From contig JAXLVN010000008.1 in the NCBI GenBank assembly GCA_046328995.1, forward strand, positions 1 through 64,000: a stretch of 64,000 nucleotides of DNA, written 5' to 3'. The notes beneath the pieces were generated by a model, which saw nothing but the letters and a program-made list of their open reading frames with translations, made no database searches and was not told the DNA's origin. The DNA is from JADJXV01 sp046328995 (GTDB lineage: Bacteria > Bacteroidota > Ignavibacteria > Kapaibacteriales > UBA961). Position numbers and translations under genes: made by a program. Of this stretch, positions 54,080-63,304 are shown one piece after another. The first letter of the stretch is position 1. Every line of letters begins with the position of its first letter.

Positions 54080-55516
54080 ATGCGTATCTTCTTCATCACA
54101 TGGGTGTTGTGTGCGAGTTTTGTCTGCACGGACGCCATAGCTCAGGTTTCTAATCCTGTACGATTGAACAATCGTAAAACCACAGAACTCGAGTGTGTGC
54201 AGACACCCAAGGGAGTATTTGTGGCTGCATTAATGAGTACGAGTCTGACAGGAGGACCCGTCGATGCGACGACCACAATCTACAGAAGTACCGACAATGG
54301 CGCATCATGGGACTCTACGTATCATATCAGTATCGACAGTATCTTTGACCGAACGCCCGACCCTGTGCTGGCTGTCGATAGCACAGGTGTGGTGTATCTG
54401 ACCGTCATGAAGGTCGCGAATGCCGTATCGGATCTGGCGCATTTATGGGTGTATCGTTCGTTTGATGATGGTAAAACCTGGAAACTCATTGCGAAGCCGT
54501 ACACGAATAATGGCTTGGCCGATTATCCCAATTTGATCGCTCGCGGTAATGGGGAAGTGCTGATGAGTTATACGAATTATCATGCGAATTTTACTCCCAT
54601 CGTGGAGTTTATACGCTCAACAGACTCCGGTAAAACCTGGTCTAAGCCCGTTGAAATTAAAATGAACGGTAACCCGGGAATGGCTGTAGGATCGGATCTC
54701 AATTGGTTGAAAAATGACCAGTGTATGGTAGCCTACGGTGATTATAATAGTCCGGTATTACAGGTATCGACAACAAAAGACTCCGGTAAGACATGGTCAC
54801 CGGTGAGGGAGGTGACCAAGATTAGCAACTTCTCTGTCAACAAAGTCGTTGCATCGGATAAGTTTGATTATTTTGGTGTTGTCTCACATCAGCCGCATGC
54901 TCCGGGAACTCCGGTCTATTATTCGTATTCTGTCGATGGCACTTCATGGAATGTACAGACATTGGAGGCAAGCGGCGCTTATGGAGAGGGACTCATTGAT
55001 GCAGGGGGCACTATCCATGTAATCTATAGTCAGTATATTGGTAACAGCTTTAAACTGATGTACCGGTATTCGACGGATAAAGGTGTTCATTTTTCAAGTC
55101 CCCTCAGCTTATCGTCCGGATCCAAAAAAACGGATATTTCATTTGGCGAATATCAATCGCTCATCTATGACAAGGACAGGTTCTTACGGGTTACGTTTGT
55201 CGATGGCGGTGATAATTTTACCACCAAGCAGATAATCTTTCGCCCAATGCTGAGCGGCGTGGATGATCGGGATACTGATAGTCCTATTCCTCAGGTATAT
55301 CCCAATCCGGTATCGACGATGCTCCATATACGGTCGCCCTTTGGAGGGAATACCTGTCAGTATGAGCTCTACGATCTCAAGGGAACATTGGCGCTCTCCG
55401 GCAATATAGAGAGTGCGACACAGCAAATAGACTGTTCGCAGCTCGCCGGAGGAATCTATATCGTACATGTCAAGCATCTCCAACAAATATTCATTTCTAC
55501 AATTATCAAGCAATAA
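54080..55516 (+). CDS. BNR/Asp-box repeat secreted protein with T9SS tail
   Basis: The product is 478 aa. The signal peptide ends at AIAQ (about residue 22). Four Asp-box motifs of the form S.D.G.TW are visible (STDNGASW, SFDDGKTW, STDSGKTW, TKDSGKTW), the mark of a six-bladed sialidase-like propeller. The sialidase arginine triad and RIP motif are not evident, so sugar cleavage is doubtful. The T9SS sorting domain fills the last 75 residues (VYPNPVSTMLHIRS to IFISTIIKQ). It interrupts the polysaccharide genes and may bind a glycan at the surface. Confidence 0.8.
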   Translation: MRIFFITWVLCASFVCTDAIAQVSNPVRLNNRKTTELECVQTPKGVFVAALMSTSLTGGPVDATTTIYRSTDNGASWDSTYHISIDSIFDRTPDPVLAVDSTGVVYLTVMKVANAVSDLAHLWVYRSFDDGKTWKLIAKPYTNNGLADYPNLIARGNGEVLMSYTNYHANFTPIVEFIRSTDSGKTWSKPVEIKMNGNPGMAVGSDLNWLKNDQCMVAYGDYNSPVLQVSTTKDSGKTWSPVREVTKISNFSVNKVVASDKFDYFGVVSHQPHAPGTPVYYSYSVDGTSWNVQTLEASGAYGEGLIDAGGTIHVIYSQYIGNSFKLMYRYSTDKGVHFSSPLSLSSGSKKTDISFGEYQSLIYDKDRFLRVTFVDGGDNFTTKQIIFRPMLSGVDDRDTDSPIPQVYPNPVSTMLHIRSPFGGNTCQYELYDLKGTLALSGNIESATQQIDCSQLAGGIYIVHVKHLQQIFISTIIKQ

Positions 55517-55605
55517 AAAAGACTGTTTGGGACATTTGCCATTACTCTTCCTGGAGAGGAATACCCAAGTGTCAGCTTCTTACAAAGTGTTCACATAGGA
55601 ATCTA

Positions 55606-56712
55606 ATGAAAAAAATACTATCCGTCGTCGGCGCCCGCCCTAATTTTATGAAAGTCGCTCCCATTCACCGTGCTTTTTCGGCATATCCTGAGGTTGAGCA
55701 TGTAATTCTCCACACAGGTCAGCATTATGATTCTGCGATGAGCGATGCGTTTTTTCAGGATCTTGATATGCCGCAACCGTCTTATTTTATGGGTGTTGGC
55801 TCAGGAAGTCATGCCGAGCAGACCGCAAAGGTGATGGTCGAATTCGAGAAAGCAATGCATGAGCTGAAGCCCGACTTTGTGATCGTCGTCGGTGATGTTA
55901 ATTCCACGATTGCCTGCACGCTGACGGCCGTTAAAATGGGGATTCCGACTGCGCATGTCGAGGCGGGACTCCGTAGCGGTGACCGCGCTATGCCGGAGGA
56001 AATTAACCGTATTGCGACTGATTCTATTTGTGATTATTGGTTCGTTACCGAGCAGAGTGGCTTGGACAATCTCAAGCATGACGGGCACCCGGATGACCGG
56101 GTATTCTTTGTGGGTAACACCATGATCGACTCACTCCACTACGCGCTCCCGAATGCCGAGAAGTCTGATATTTTAGAACGTGTTGGTCTCACTTCTAAGC
56201 AATATGTACTCGTGACGATGCACCGCCCGAGCAATGTCGATGAACCCAAGCAATTGGGCGAATTGCTCGAAATTCTTGCCGAACTCTCCCACGACCGCAC
56301 GGTGGTATTTCCTGTACACCCACGCACACGTAAAAATATTGTTTCTCATGGGTTAAGTGAAATTATTGAGAATAATCCCAATCTGATTTTAATTGACCCT
56401 CAGGGGTATATCGCGTTCCTTGCGCTTATGAAAAACAGTGATTTTGTGCTCACCGATTCGGGTGGAATTCAGGAAGAAACGACTGCGCTTGGCGTGCCGT
56501 GCCTGACGATTCGCACCACGACCGAGCGTCCGATTACCTGTGAAATCGGCACCAATACGCTTGTTGAGCCCACGACCGAAGGTATCCGTGCCGCGCTCCG
56601 TTCAACGCTCAATGCACCTGCCAAGGCGGGGCAAATTCCACCGCTTTGGGACGGAAAAGCTGCTGAACGTATAGCGCATATTATTGTCACACAATGTTTA
56701 GGGGTGGTATGA
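55606..56712 (+). CDS. wecB: UDP-N-acetylglucosamine 2-epimerase (non-hydrolysing)
   Basis: The product is 368 aa, full length. It interconverts UDP-GlcNAc and UDP-ManNAc. GARPNFMKVAPI (with Arg11), HTGQHYD, VGDVNSTIA, VEAGLRSGD, MPEEINR, MHRPSNVD, VFPVHPRT and TDSGGIQEE give the GT-B fold with the catalytic acid residues and the UDP site. The UDP-ManNAc formed could be oxidised by the upstream dehydrogenase. The last codons overlap the Wza-like gene start (ATGA). Confidence 0.94.
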   Translation: MKKILSVVGARPNFMKVAPIHRAFSAYPEVEHVILHTGQHYDSAMSDAFFQDLDMPQPSYFMGVGSGSHAEQTAKVMVEFEKAMHELKPDFVIVVGDVNSTIACTLTAVKMGIPTAHVEAGLRSGDRAMPEEINRIATDSICDYWFVTEQSGLDNLKHDGHPDDRVFFVGNTMIDSLHYALPNAEKSDILERVGLTSKQYVLVTMHRPSNVDEPKQLGELLEILAELSHDRTVVFPVHPRTRKNIVSHGLSEIIENNPNLILIDPQGYIAFLALMKNSDFVLTDSGGIQEETTALGVPCLTIRTTTERPITCEIGTNTLVEPTTEGIRAALRSTLNAPAKAGQIPPLWDGKAAERIAHIIVTQCLGVV

Positions 56713-58439
56713 GAATATTCTTCAATGCCCTGATAATTATAATAATTGCAGGAAGTACGGTTGGGTATGCCGTCGCGCAGCAAACTGGCGCATCGCCGAC
56801 TACCGGCGCGGCAGATATTGAAAAAATGATGCAGTCGGCGGTCACGGCAGGCAATGCCGACTTGCTTAAAAGCGATGGTATGGCCGTAGATAATGTCATC
56901 AACCCCAAAGAGTATCACATCGGTCCGGGAGATATCCTTGCTCTGCAGCTGCTCTCGGGTACGGCTATCGAACAGCTTCTGGCTGTCACGCCGGAGAATT
57001 CTGTGCTTCTGCCGCGACTTGGCGAAGTATCGCTTACCGGCAAAACGCTTGCACAAGCCAAGGATACGATACTACAGATTATTCAAAAGCGGAATCCTAA
57101 TGCTACGGCATCGGTCACGCTGCGCAAGCCGCGGATATGCTATGTGACCATTAAAGGTAATGTGGCAATGCCGGGCACGTATTCTCTGCCGGCTACGATG
57201 AAAGTATCGACAGCAATAAAGCTCGCAAGTCAAAAAACAGCATCGGCTTCTGCCTCTCCGGCAGCCCAATCCGCACCGAAAAATCCTTCCTCCGAATCCG
57301 ACCGTCTGCTCTCCAAATCGACCGGAATGTCCTCCTTCGTAGCGCGGAATATCGTCGTGCGTCATAATGACGGCACCTCGGAAACAGCCGATATTGAGAA
57401 AGCAATTGCGACCGGTACGACTGCTCTTGATCCGCTCCTTCGTGAGAGTGATGAGATTTTCGTGCCGTATGAGTCCGGTGCTTCACCGACGATTACGATA
57501 TCGGGAGCGGTGCAGTCACCGCGGGTATTGGCGTATAAAAAAGGAGACAAGGCATCGTTTTTGCTTAAATCCGGCTACGGCCTCACCGACAATGCTCGTC
57601 CGAATGGCGTGTATCTGATACAAAATGGTGTCAAAAGACCACTGAAAACGAATGAGAAATTACAACTTACCGAGCCCGATTTTGAGCTGCAGCCCGGAAG
57701 CGTTATTATTGCCGAACAAGATGCGCCGCTCACAGGACTCAAACAAGGCGTCGTCGAAGTGACCGGTAATGTCAAGTCGCCCGGAGCGTATAGTATCGAG
57801 CAGAATTCGACCCGATTACGGGAGGTAATTGAGCAGGCGGGAGGATTTACCGAAGAAGCGTATCTTCCGCTGGCCTATATTCTGCGCCGCGAGCGTCCGG
57901 TAGCACCGGGTGAAGAGAATACAATCGCCCAACGTGGGCTGCAATATACAGACTTAGTACCCGAGGATACTGCCCGGTTCATCAATCATACCAAAGATCG
58001 CCGACCGCTTGTCTCATGTGATATCGCGGCCGCCTTCACGCGCTCCTCCAATGCCGATAATGTGCAGCTGCAGGATGGGGATGTCATCGTCGTACCGAGT
58101 AATCCGCAACGGGTCTTTGTCTATGGTCAGGTGAATAAGCCGGGATATTTGGCTTTTACACCCGGAAAAACAATGGAATGGTACATCGAGCAGGCAGGAG
58201 GCTTCGCCGCCGGAGCCGAAAAATCACTGGCCCGTATTATCAAGGGACGCACCAAAGTCTGGAGTCTGGGTGGTGAAAATGTATTTGTCGAGTCCGGTGA
58301 CGAAATCTATGCACCACCGCCGACCATCAAGCCGATTGGCTATGAAATTCAAAATTATACCCTTCTCGTGACGGCAATCGGCGCACTCGTCGGTGTGGCC
58401 GGTTTTATTTATAACGTGTATCTCAACAGTAAAAAATGA
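56709..58439 (+). CDS. Wza-like polysaccharide export protein with SLBB domains
   Basis: The product is 576 aa. ATG 56709 is chosen because it overlaps the wecB stop as ATGA and has AGGGG five bases upstream; ATG 56694 is possible. A signal sequence or anchor (residues about 5-22, ending VAQQ) is followed by the Poly_export domain (YHIGPGDILALQLL, about 65-145) and several SLBB domains (VSTAIKLASQ, TNEKLQLTEPDFELQPGSVI, VEVTGNVKSPGAYSI, VFVYGQVNKPGYLAF). A C-terminal membrane helix (LLVTAIGALVGVAGFIYNV) replaces the Wza amphipathic helix. The protein would form the outer-membrane or trans-periplasmic channel for the polysaccharide. Confidence 0.88.
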   Translation: MRIFFNALIIIIIAGSTVGYAVAQQTGASPTTGAADIEKMMQSAVTAGNADLLKSDGMAVDNVINPKEYHIGPGDILALQLLSGTAIEQLLAVTPENSVLLPRLGEVSLTGKTLAQAKDTILQIIQKRNPNATASVTLRKPRICYVTIKGNVAMPGTYSLPATMKVSTAIKLASQKTASASASPAAQSAPKNPSSESDRLLSKSTGMSSFVARNIVVRHNDGTSETADIEKAIATGTTALDPLLRESDEIFVPYESGASPTITISGAVQSPRVLAYKKGDKASFLLKSGYGLTDNARPNGVYLIQNGVKRPLKTNEKLQLTEPDFELQPGSVIIAEQDAPLTGLKQGVVEVTGNVKSPGAYSIEQNSTRLREVIEQAGGFTEEAYLPLAYILRRERPVAPGEENTIAQRGLQYTDLVPEDTARFINHTKDRRPLVSCDIAAAFTRSSNADNVQLQDGDVIVVPSNPQRVFVYGQVNKPGYLAFTPGKTMEWYIEQAGGFAAGAEKSLARIIKGRTKVWSLGGENVFVESGDEIYAPPPTIKPIGYEIQNYTLLVTAIGALVGVAGFIYNVYLNSKK

Positions 58440-60133
58440 TACGATCACTTCTCTCGGCCGCAGTTCTTGCGGCCTTTCTTTTATTGGGCGCATACCGGGC
58501 TGAAGCACAGGTCGAGAATGTACAGGTGGTACATCCGGTGTATCAGTTTTTACTCCATGCCGAGACCCGTGGCCTGCTGGAGCATTTTACCCTCTCCTCG
58601 CTGCCGCTCCAACGCTCTGAAATTATGAATGCCTTACGGCAAATTCGTTCGCATGAGAAAGAATTGCTATCCTCCGAACTCTCCACGCTTGCCCTGTATG
58701 AGCGGGAGTTTGAGCTCCAAAAGCGGGGCACTGCGGTGATGATATACAGCAAGACCGACAGTACGCAGCTCTTCTCCGAACGCCTGGTGTCCAATGATGA
58801 GAAAATGCTCTATCGTTATGCAGATACAGCACATAGCGTGAGAGCATATTTGATAGGCGGCGGTGATATGCTCTTCCAAAAGCAGGGTGACAGCACCATG
58901 AAAAATGTCGCCAAAGCGCAGGGAGGATTCCGGGTCTTCGGTACGCTCAGTAATTGCTTTGGTTATTATATCCAAGTCACCAACGGAACAGTACTCAGCG
59001 GCGAGCGTGCCCTCGCACTCGAAGATCCACGCATCCGGCAGAATATTAAATTTACAACACTCGACAGCGATTTTGACTTTACGGAGTCGCATGTTCAGTT
59101 CCAGCAGGACTGGTTCCTCGCCTCGGTAGGCCGCGAAGTACGGCTTCACGGAGCAGGATTTTTCCAGCGCTCACTGCTTTCGAATACCTCGCCGCCGATT
59201 GATGCCTTCAGCGTCGCGGCGAAATTTCAGAATGTCGAGTACAAGTTTATTCACGGTAGTCTGCTCGGCGTGCAATTAGACAGCAGCGGCAGGCCGGTAC
59301 CGACATTCGGACACTGGGCTGAAGTGGGAGCTTTCTTGCAATTACCGCCTAAATATGTAGCAATTCATCAGCTTACATTCAAGCCGACATGGGGTGAATT
59401 CGGACTTTGGGAGAGCTTGATATACAGTAATCGCGGAATAGATGTCGCGTATCTCAACCCACTGAGTTTTCTCAAGTCAGTCGAGCATTCCCTCCGTGAC
59501 CGCGATAATTCGGCGATTGGTGCCTGGGCATCGGTGCGACCATTCAAAAATCTCCAGATTAAAGGCAGCTATTTTCTTGATGATTTAGTTTTTAGCTTGA
59601 TTGGTACGGATTATTGGAGTAATAAAGCCGCCTTTAATATCGGCGCACAGTACTCAACGCCGCTCGGTATCGATGCCGCACTCGAATATGCCAAGGTCTT
59701 TCCCTATACGTTTTCTCACTTTAATGTGCAGAACGCTACGACCAACGACGGCCTGCAAATGCTGGGTTATCTTGCTCCCAATAGCGATGAGGTGTCGCTC
59801 CATCTGAACTGGTGGCGGGGCAATCGCTATCCCTTTTCTCTGATAATTGCCAGCCGGCGTCATGGCGACAATATCATGGGCAAGGCCGCCGACGGCAGTG
59901 ATTCGACATTGGTCAATGTGGGAGGCAGCGTACTGTTGGCCAATCGCTATGGTATTGATTCAGCGAATGCACCCTTTCTTGCCGGCCAGCGCAACGATGT
60001 ATTCGTCGTGCAGTTTTCCGGCGGAATTGAAGTGATCCGCGGATTTAATATTCAGCTCAATTATCGCCTTGAACAAATGAACTCCACAACTAAGCATACG
60101 GCGGCGTTTACCTTCCGCTTTGATGATTTTTGA
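58436..60133 (+). CDS. Capsule-assembly Wzi-like outer-membrane protein
   Basis: The product is 565 aa. A signal peptide ends AEAQ (about residue 24). The N-terminal helical part (HPVYQFLLHAETRGL, LPLQRSEIMNALRQI) and the barrel landmarks (VEYKFIHGSLLG, FGLWESLIYSNRGIDVAYLNP, DRDNSAIGAWASV, FLDDLVF) fit the Wzi family as I know it. Wzi holds nascent capsule at the surface. It overlaps the Wza-like gene by four bases (ATGA), so export and attachment are coupled. It ends with an aromatic residue (FRFDDF), typical of barrels. Confidence 0.75.
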   Translation: MIRSLLSAAVLAAFLLLGAYRAEAQVENVQVVHPVYQFLLHAETRGLLEHFTLSSLPLQRSEIMNALRQIRSHEKELLSSELSTLALYEREFELQKRGTAVMIYSKTDSTQLFSERLVSNDEKMLYRYADTAHSVRAYLIGGGDMLFQKQGDSTMKNVAKAQGGFRVFGTLSNCFGYYIQVTNGTVLSGERALALEDPRIRQNIKFTTLDSDFDFTESHVQFQQDWFLASVGREVRLHGAGFFQRSLLSNTSPPIDAFSVAAKFQNVEYKFIHGSLLGVQLDSSGRPVPTFGHWAEVGAFLQLPPKYVAIHQLTFKPTWGEFGLWESLIYSNRGIDVAYLNPLSFLKSVEHSLRDRDNSAIGAWASVRPFKNLQIKGSYFLDDLVFSLIGTDYWSNKAAFNIGAQYSTPLGIDAALEYAKVFPYTFSHFNVQNATTNDGLQMLGYLAPNSDEVSLHLNWWRGNRYPFSLIIASRRHGDNIMGKAADGSDSTLVNVGGSVLLANRYGIDSANAPFLAGQRNDVFVVQFSGGIEVIRGFNIQLNYRLEQMNSTTKHTAAFTFRFDDF

Positions 60134-60167
60134 TGGAATTCTCATGATAGCTGAACCGAATTTCTTG

Positions 60168-60175
60168 TAAATTTG
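60168..60175 (+). promoter_or_regulatory. Candidate -7 element before the small membrane protein gene
   Basis: TAAATTTG matches TAnnTTTG exactly and lies 44 bases before the ATG at 60220. Confidence 0.4.
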
Positions 60176-60219
60176 CACAACATTAGCACACAAATCTTCG
60201 CACAGTCCTTATACGGTAG

Positions 60220-60603
60220 ATGATCGCATTGCTACAAAAAATCAGTATTTCCATCCTCCTTACGCTCTTGGTGATATATTCATCAAGCATCAGCGTGGTA
60301 TGGATGCTGTATTTCTATGAAAAGCACGATGTGATTCTCTACTACTGTCCGCATGACGCTGAGACCGGCGGCGACGGAACAAGCTACGTGCATCGGTTGC
60401 TTGACGGTACCACGCAATCGCATGCCCGCACCATTATCTCTCCGGCAGATAATTTACCACAACTTCTTGAAAAAATTGAGGTTGTTTTTACTACAAATAT
60501 CTCGGTGCAGATGTACCGGGAGACCACCCCTTCCCCACTACCGGGCTTTATAGCCACCCTCTTCCGCCCTCCGACGACGGCATACAACAGACATAGTCTC
60601 TGA
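60220..60603 (+). CDS. Small membrane-anchored protein of unknown function
   Basis: The product is 127 aa. One N-terminal hydrophobic helix (about 7-30) precedes a soluble tail with a single CPH motif (YYCPHDAETGG). Small single-helix proteins with cysteine and histidine often precede TonB-dependent receptors and are linked to metal handling, but this one has no clear match. It is followed at 190 bases by a TonB receptor. The reading frame, promoter-like octamer and lack of a competing gene support it. Confidence 0.6.
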   Translation: MIALLQKISISILLTLLVIYSSSISVVWMLYFYEKHDVILYYCPHDAETGGDGTSYVHRLLDGTTQSHARTIISPADNLPQLLEKIEVVFTTNISVQMYRETTPSPLPGFIATLFRPPTTAYNRHSL

Positions 60604-60793
60604 TCTCTTACTGCCCGCTCTCCCTTGTAGCTACACACGGGTGAGGGGTATTCTGCGCGCGCGCCCTATTCTACCCGGTGGAATGAGTAGTGTGTCCGTT
60701 TGCATTTGTGTCCCGTAACGACTACACAGCATCGTGTGGAAGTCGTTGTATTGTATTGTCGTACTGTCTATCAATTAACGAAAGAAATTCCTT

Positions 60794-63226
60794 ATGAAAC
60801 TCACTTATAGTGTCGTCCTGATCCTTCTTTTGGGATGCAGTGGTGCTATTGCACAACATTCAATCGGTTCAATCCACGGGCAAATCCGCTGGCGCAGAGG
60901 TGCTTCGCGAGAGGATGTAAGTGTGCAGCTGATAGAAATATCAACCCGCTCGCTGATCCAATCAGTCAAGCCCGAAGAGTCGGGCGCGTTTGTCTTCCGG
61001 AATGTGACCTTTGCCGGATATCGGATTGACGTTCGTAAAGGCACAATGGTCATCGGCCGGAAAACAGTTCAGGTGGCATCTTCGATTCCCGTGCAGGCCG
61101 TGCTTGACTCGTTGCAGGAATACGAAGTGTCGGAAGTCGAAGTCATTGCCAATGCCGAAAAGCCCTTCGCCGGCAGCTCGCATACGTTTTTCTCGGCGGC
61201 AACGATTGCTGCCCTGCCACGGCTCAGTCAGGCAAAAACAATTGAAACAATGCTCCTGAATTCCGGCTCGGTCGTGCCTGATGAAGACGGCCGAATGCAT
61301 GTCAGAGGCGAGGATGCGCAATTTCAATATGTCATTGACGGTATTCCGATTACCGGGAATATGACACGTATTTATTCGTCGCTCCTTGATGCCGGAATTA
61401 TCAAATCAGCCGACTTACAAACAGGAGGATTTGCTGCCGAATATGGCGTGGCGACAGCCGGCGTGCTCTCGGTGACGACCAAGTCGGGCTTCGACTCCCC
61501 ATTTCAAATCGGCGGCTCGGCCGGCTACGGTTCGTTCAATACCAAAGAAGCAGCCCTGCAGGCAGGCGGCACGATTGGCGGGAATACCGCGCTTTTTGTA
61601 GCCGGGAGCATCTCCATGACAGATAGATACTTAGATCCGATTTCGGGATTCGATGCCATTCATACTGACGGCAACAACAATCATATTTTCGGGAAATGTA
61701 ATACTATTCTCAGTCCATCGATTGACCTCGCTATTCTCGGTTCGGTGAATGCAAGCACGTTCTCTATTCCCAATTTTACCGATACCAGCAAGCAAGATCA
61801 GCAGCAGAAGCAAAATGACAATCTTCTCGGACTGCGGATCGATATCGCAACGGCAGATGATGCACTCCTCAGTGTCGTCGGTTACCGGCGCTATGCAGAA
61901 GCCACACTCACAAGCGGCGGACTCAGCCGTATCGCAAGTGAGAGCGACCGCGTAAAAGCTGCGACGGAAAATGAAGAACTCTTCTTGGGTGCGACGCGGA
62001 AAAATACCGTCATCGGCGGTCTTGCCGAGTATTCATTCAAGCCGGCATGGTTCGGTGTGGAGAATTCGGCAAAGGTCGGCTTTGGCTATGAATCACTCCC
62101 GCTTGACGAGTTCTTTACCTTCGCGCATGTCGATTCGCTCCAGGCAAATAAAGCACCCTTTGCTCTCGCGCAAACCAATACTGCTACTCGGCTTTCAGGG
62201 TATTTCCAGGATCAAATCCGTTTTGGAAAATGGACGCTCAGTGCCGGTGTGCGCTATGACCGGTATTCGCTTTTTGAGGATGAACAGCAGTTCTCCCCGC
62301 GCATTGGCGTCGGCTATACCCTTTCCGATGACCTAACGCTCCGCTTCTCGTACAATCGTATGTTTATGCAAGCACCCGTCGAGAATATCCTCGTGTCGAG
62401 TTCTCAGGAAGCACGCGTGCTCTCAGCCGACCAAGGCACGCTCTCCAATCGTGTCAAGAGTCAGAAATCGCATGTGGTTGAAATCGGAGCCGGTTGGCGG
62501 GCGAATGAATTCCTCGATGTCGATCTCGTCGGCTACGGGAAATTGATGGATGATTTCTTAGTCAAAGCCGAGCTCGGCGTCTCGGGAATAATTTTTCCGG
62601 TGAATCTGACGCAAGGATTTGTCGGTGGCGGCGAACTCAATGTGCGGCTGCATAATTGGAATAAATTCACCGCCCGGCTGTCGGTCGGTGTGTGCGCGTC
62701 GCTCGGATTAATTCCCGAAGACGGCTCTTCGACGGTGTCCGGCGGACTGCTTATCGGCGAAGAAGGACATAATTATTCGCATCCCTTCAAAGGCGAGGAA
62801 TTCTTCCCGACGGAGCATAATCAGCTTGTAACGTCAGCATTGAATATCAATTACGCACTGACCGACAATTTCGGACTCACGCTAGCCTCGCATTTTGACC
62901 TCGGACTGCCGTTTGATCTCACGGATTCAGCAGGCGTCGGGCTCACGGAAGAGGCATCGCGTGCCGAACTCAAGCGCCGCGGGTATAGCGATAAGGTGAT
63001 CGATTTACTCGACCTTTCGGTGGAAATGGAAGGTTCGCCCGACAAAGCCACCGCGCCGCGAATGACCCTCGACCTTGGCGCCTATTTCGACTGGAAATCA
63101 CTCCGCATCAGCGCGGCGGTGACCAATATACTCGACACTCCCTATCTCTATAAGTTTGAATCAGCTCTCGGCGGCACGCACTTCGGGCTACCCCGTGCTT
63201 TTGCCGTGAGGGTGGAATATCAGTAA
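60794..63226 (+). CDS. TonB-dependent receptor with N-terminal regulatory-like domain
   Basis: The product is 810 aa. The signal peptide ends at AIAQ (about residue 21). A carboxypeptidase-regulatory-like domain (SIHGQIRWRRGASREDVSV) occupies about 25-105. The TonB box and plug follow (EVSEVEVIANAEKPF, MHVRGEDAQFQYVIDGIPI, GGFAAEYGVATAGVLSVTTKSG). The 22-strand barrel is visible in the repeating aromatic-glycine strands to the end. It imports an unidentified substrate. A second receptor gene follows directly, starting 78 bases downstream. Confidence 0.88.
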   Translation: MKLTYSVVLILLLGCSGAIAQHSIGSIHGQIRWRRGASREDVSVQLIEISTRSLIQSVKPEESGAFVFRNVTFAGYRIDVRKGTMVIGRKTVQVASSIPVQAVLDSLQEYEVSEVEVIANAEKPFAGSSHTFFSAATIAALPRLSQAKTIETMLLNSGSVVPDEDGRMHVRGEDAQFQYVIDGIPITGNMTRIYSSLLDAGIIKSADLQTGGFAAEYGVATAGVLSVTTKSGFDSPFQIGGSAGYGSFNTKEAALQAGGTIGGNTALFVAGSISMTDRYLDPISGFDAIHTDGNNNHIFGKCNTILSPSIDLAILGSVNASTFSIPNFTDTSKQDQQQKQNDNLLGLRIDIATADDALLSVVGYRRYAEATLTSGGLSRIASESDRVKAATENEELFLGATRKNTVIGGLAEYSFKPAWFGVENSAKVGFGYESLPLDEFFTFAHVDSLQANKAPFALAQTNTATRLSGYFQDQIRFGKWTLSAGVRYDRYSLFEDEQQFSPRIGVGYTLSDDLTLRFSYNRMFMQAPVENILVSSSQEARVLSADQGTLSNRVKSQKSHVVEIGAGWRANEFLDVDLVGYGKLMDDFLVKAELGVSGIIFPVNLTQGFVGGGELNVRLHNWNKFTARLSVGVCASLGLIPEDGSSTVSGGLLIGEEGHNYSHPFKGEEFFPTEHNQLVTSALNINYALTDNFGLTLASHFDLGLPFDLTDSAGVGLTEEASRAELKRRGYSDKVIDLLDLSVEMEGSPDKATAPRMTLDLGAYFDWKSLRISAAVTNILDTPYLYKFESALGGTHFGLPRAFAVRVEYQ

Positions 63227-63304
63227 TTTATGAATTATCAAATAATTACTTTATTTTCTTTTGGTATGAATACTCAGCCAAACTAACTATTCTTATTTAA
63301 AAAA

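Noticed and set aside
54080..55516. Active sialidase
   Set aside because: Asp-boxes alone define the propeller; the arginine triad and other catalytic residues are not evident.
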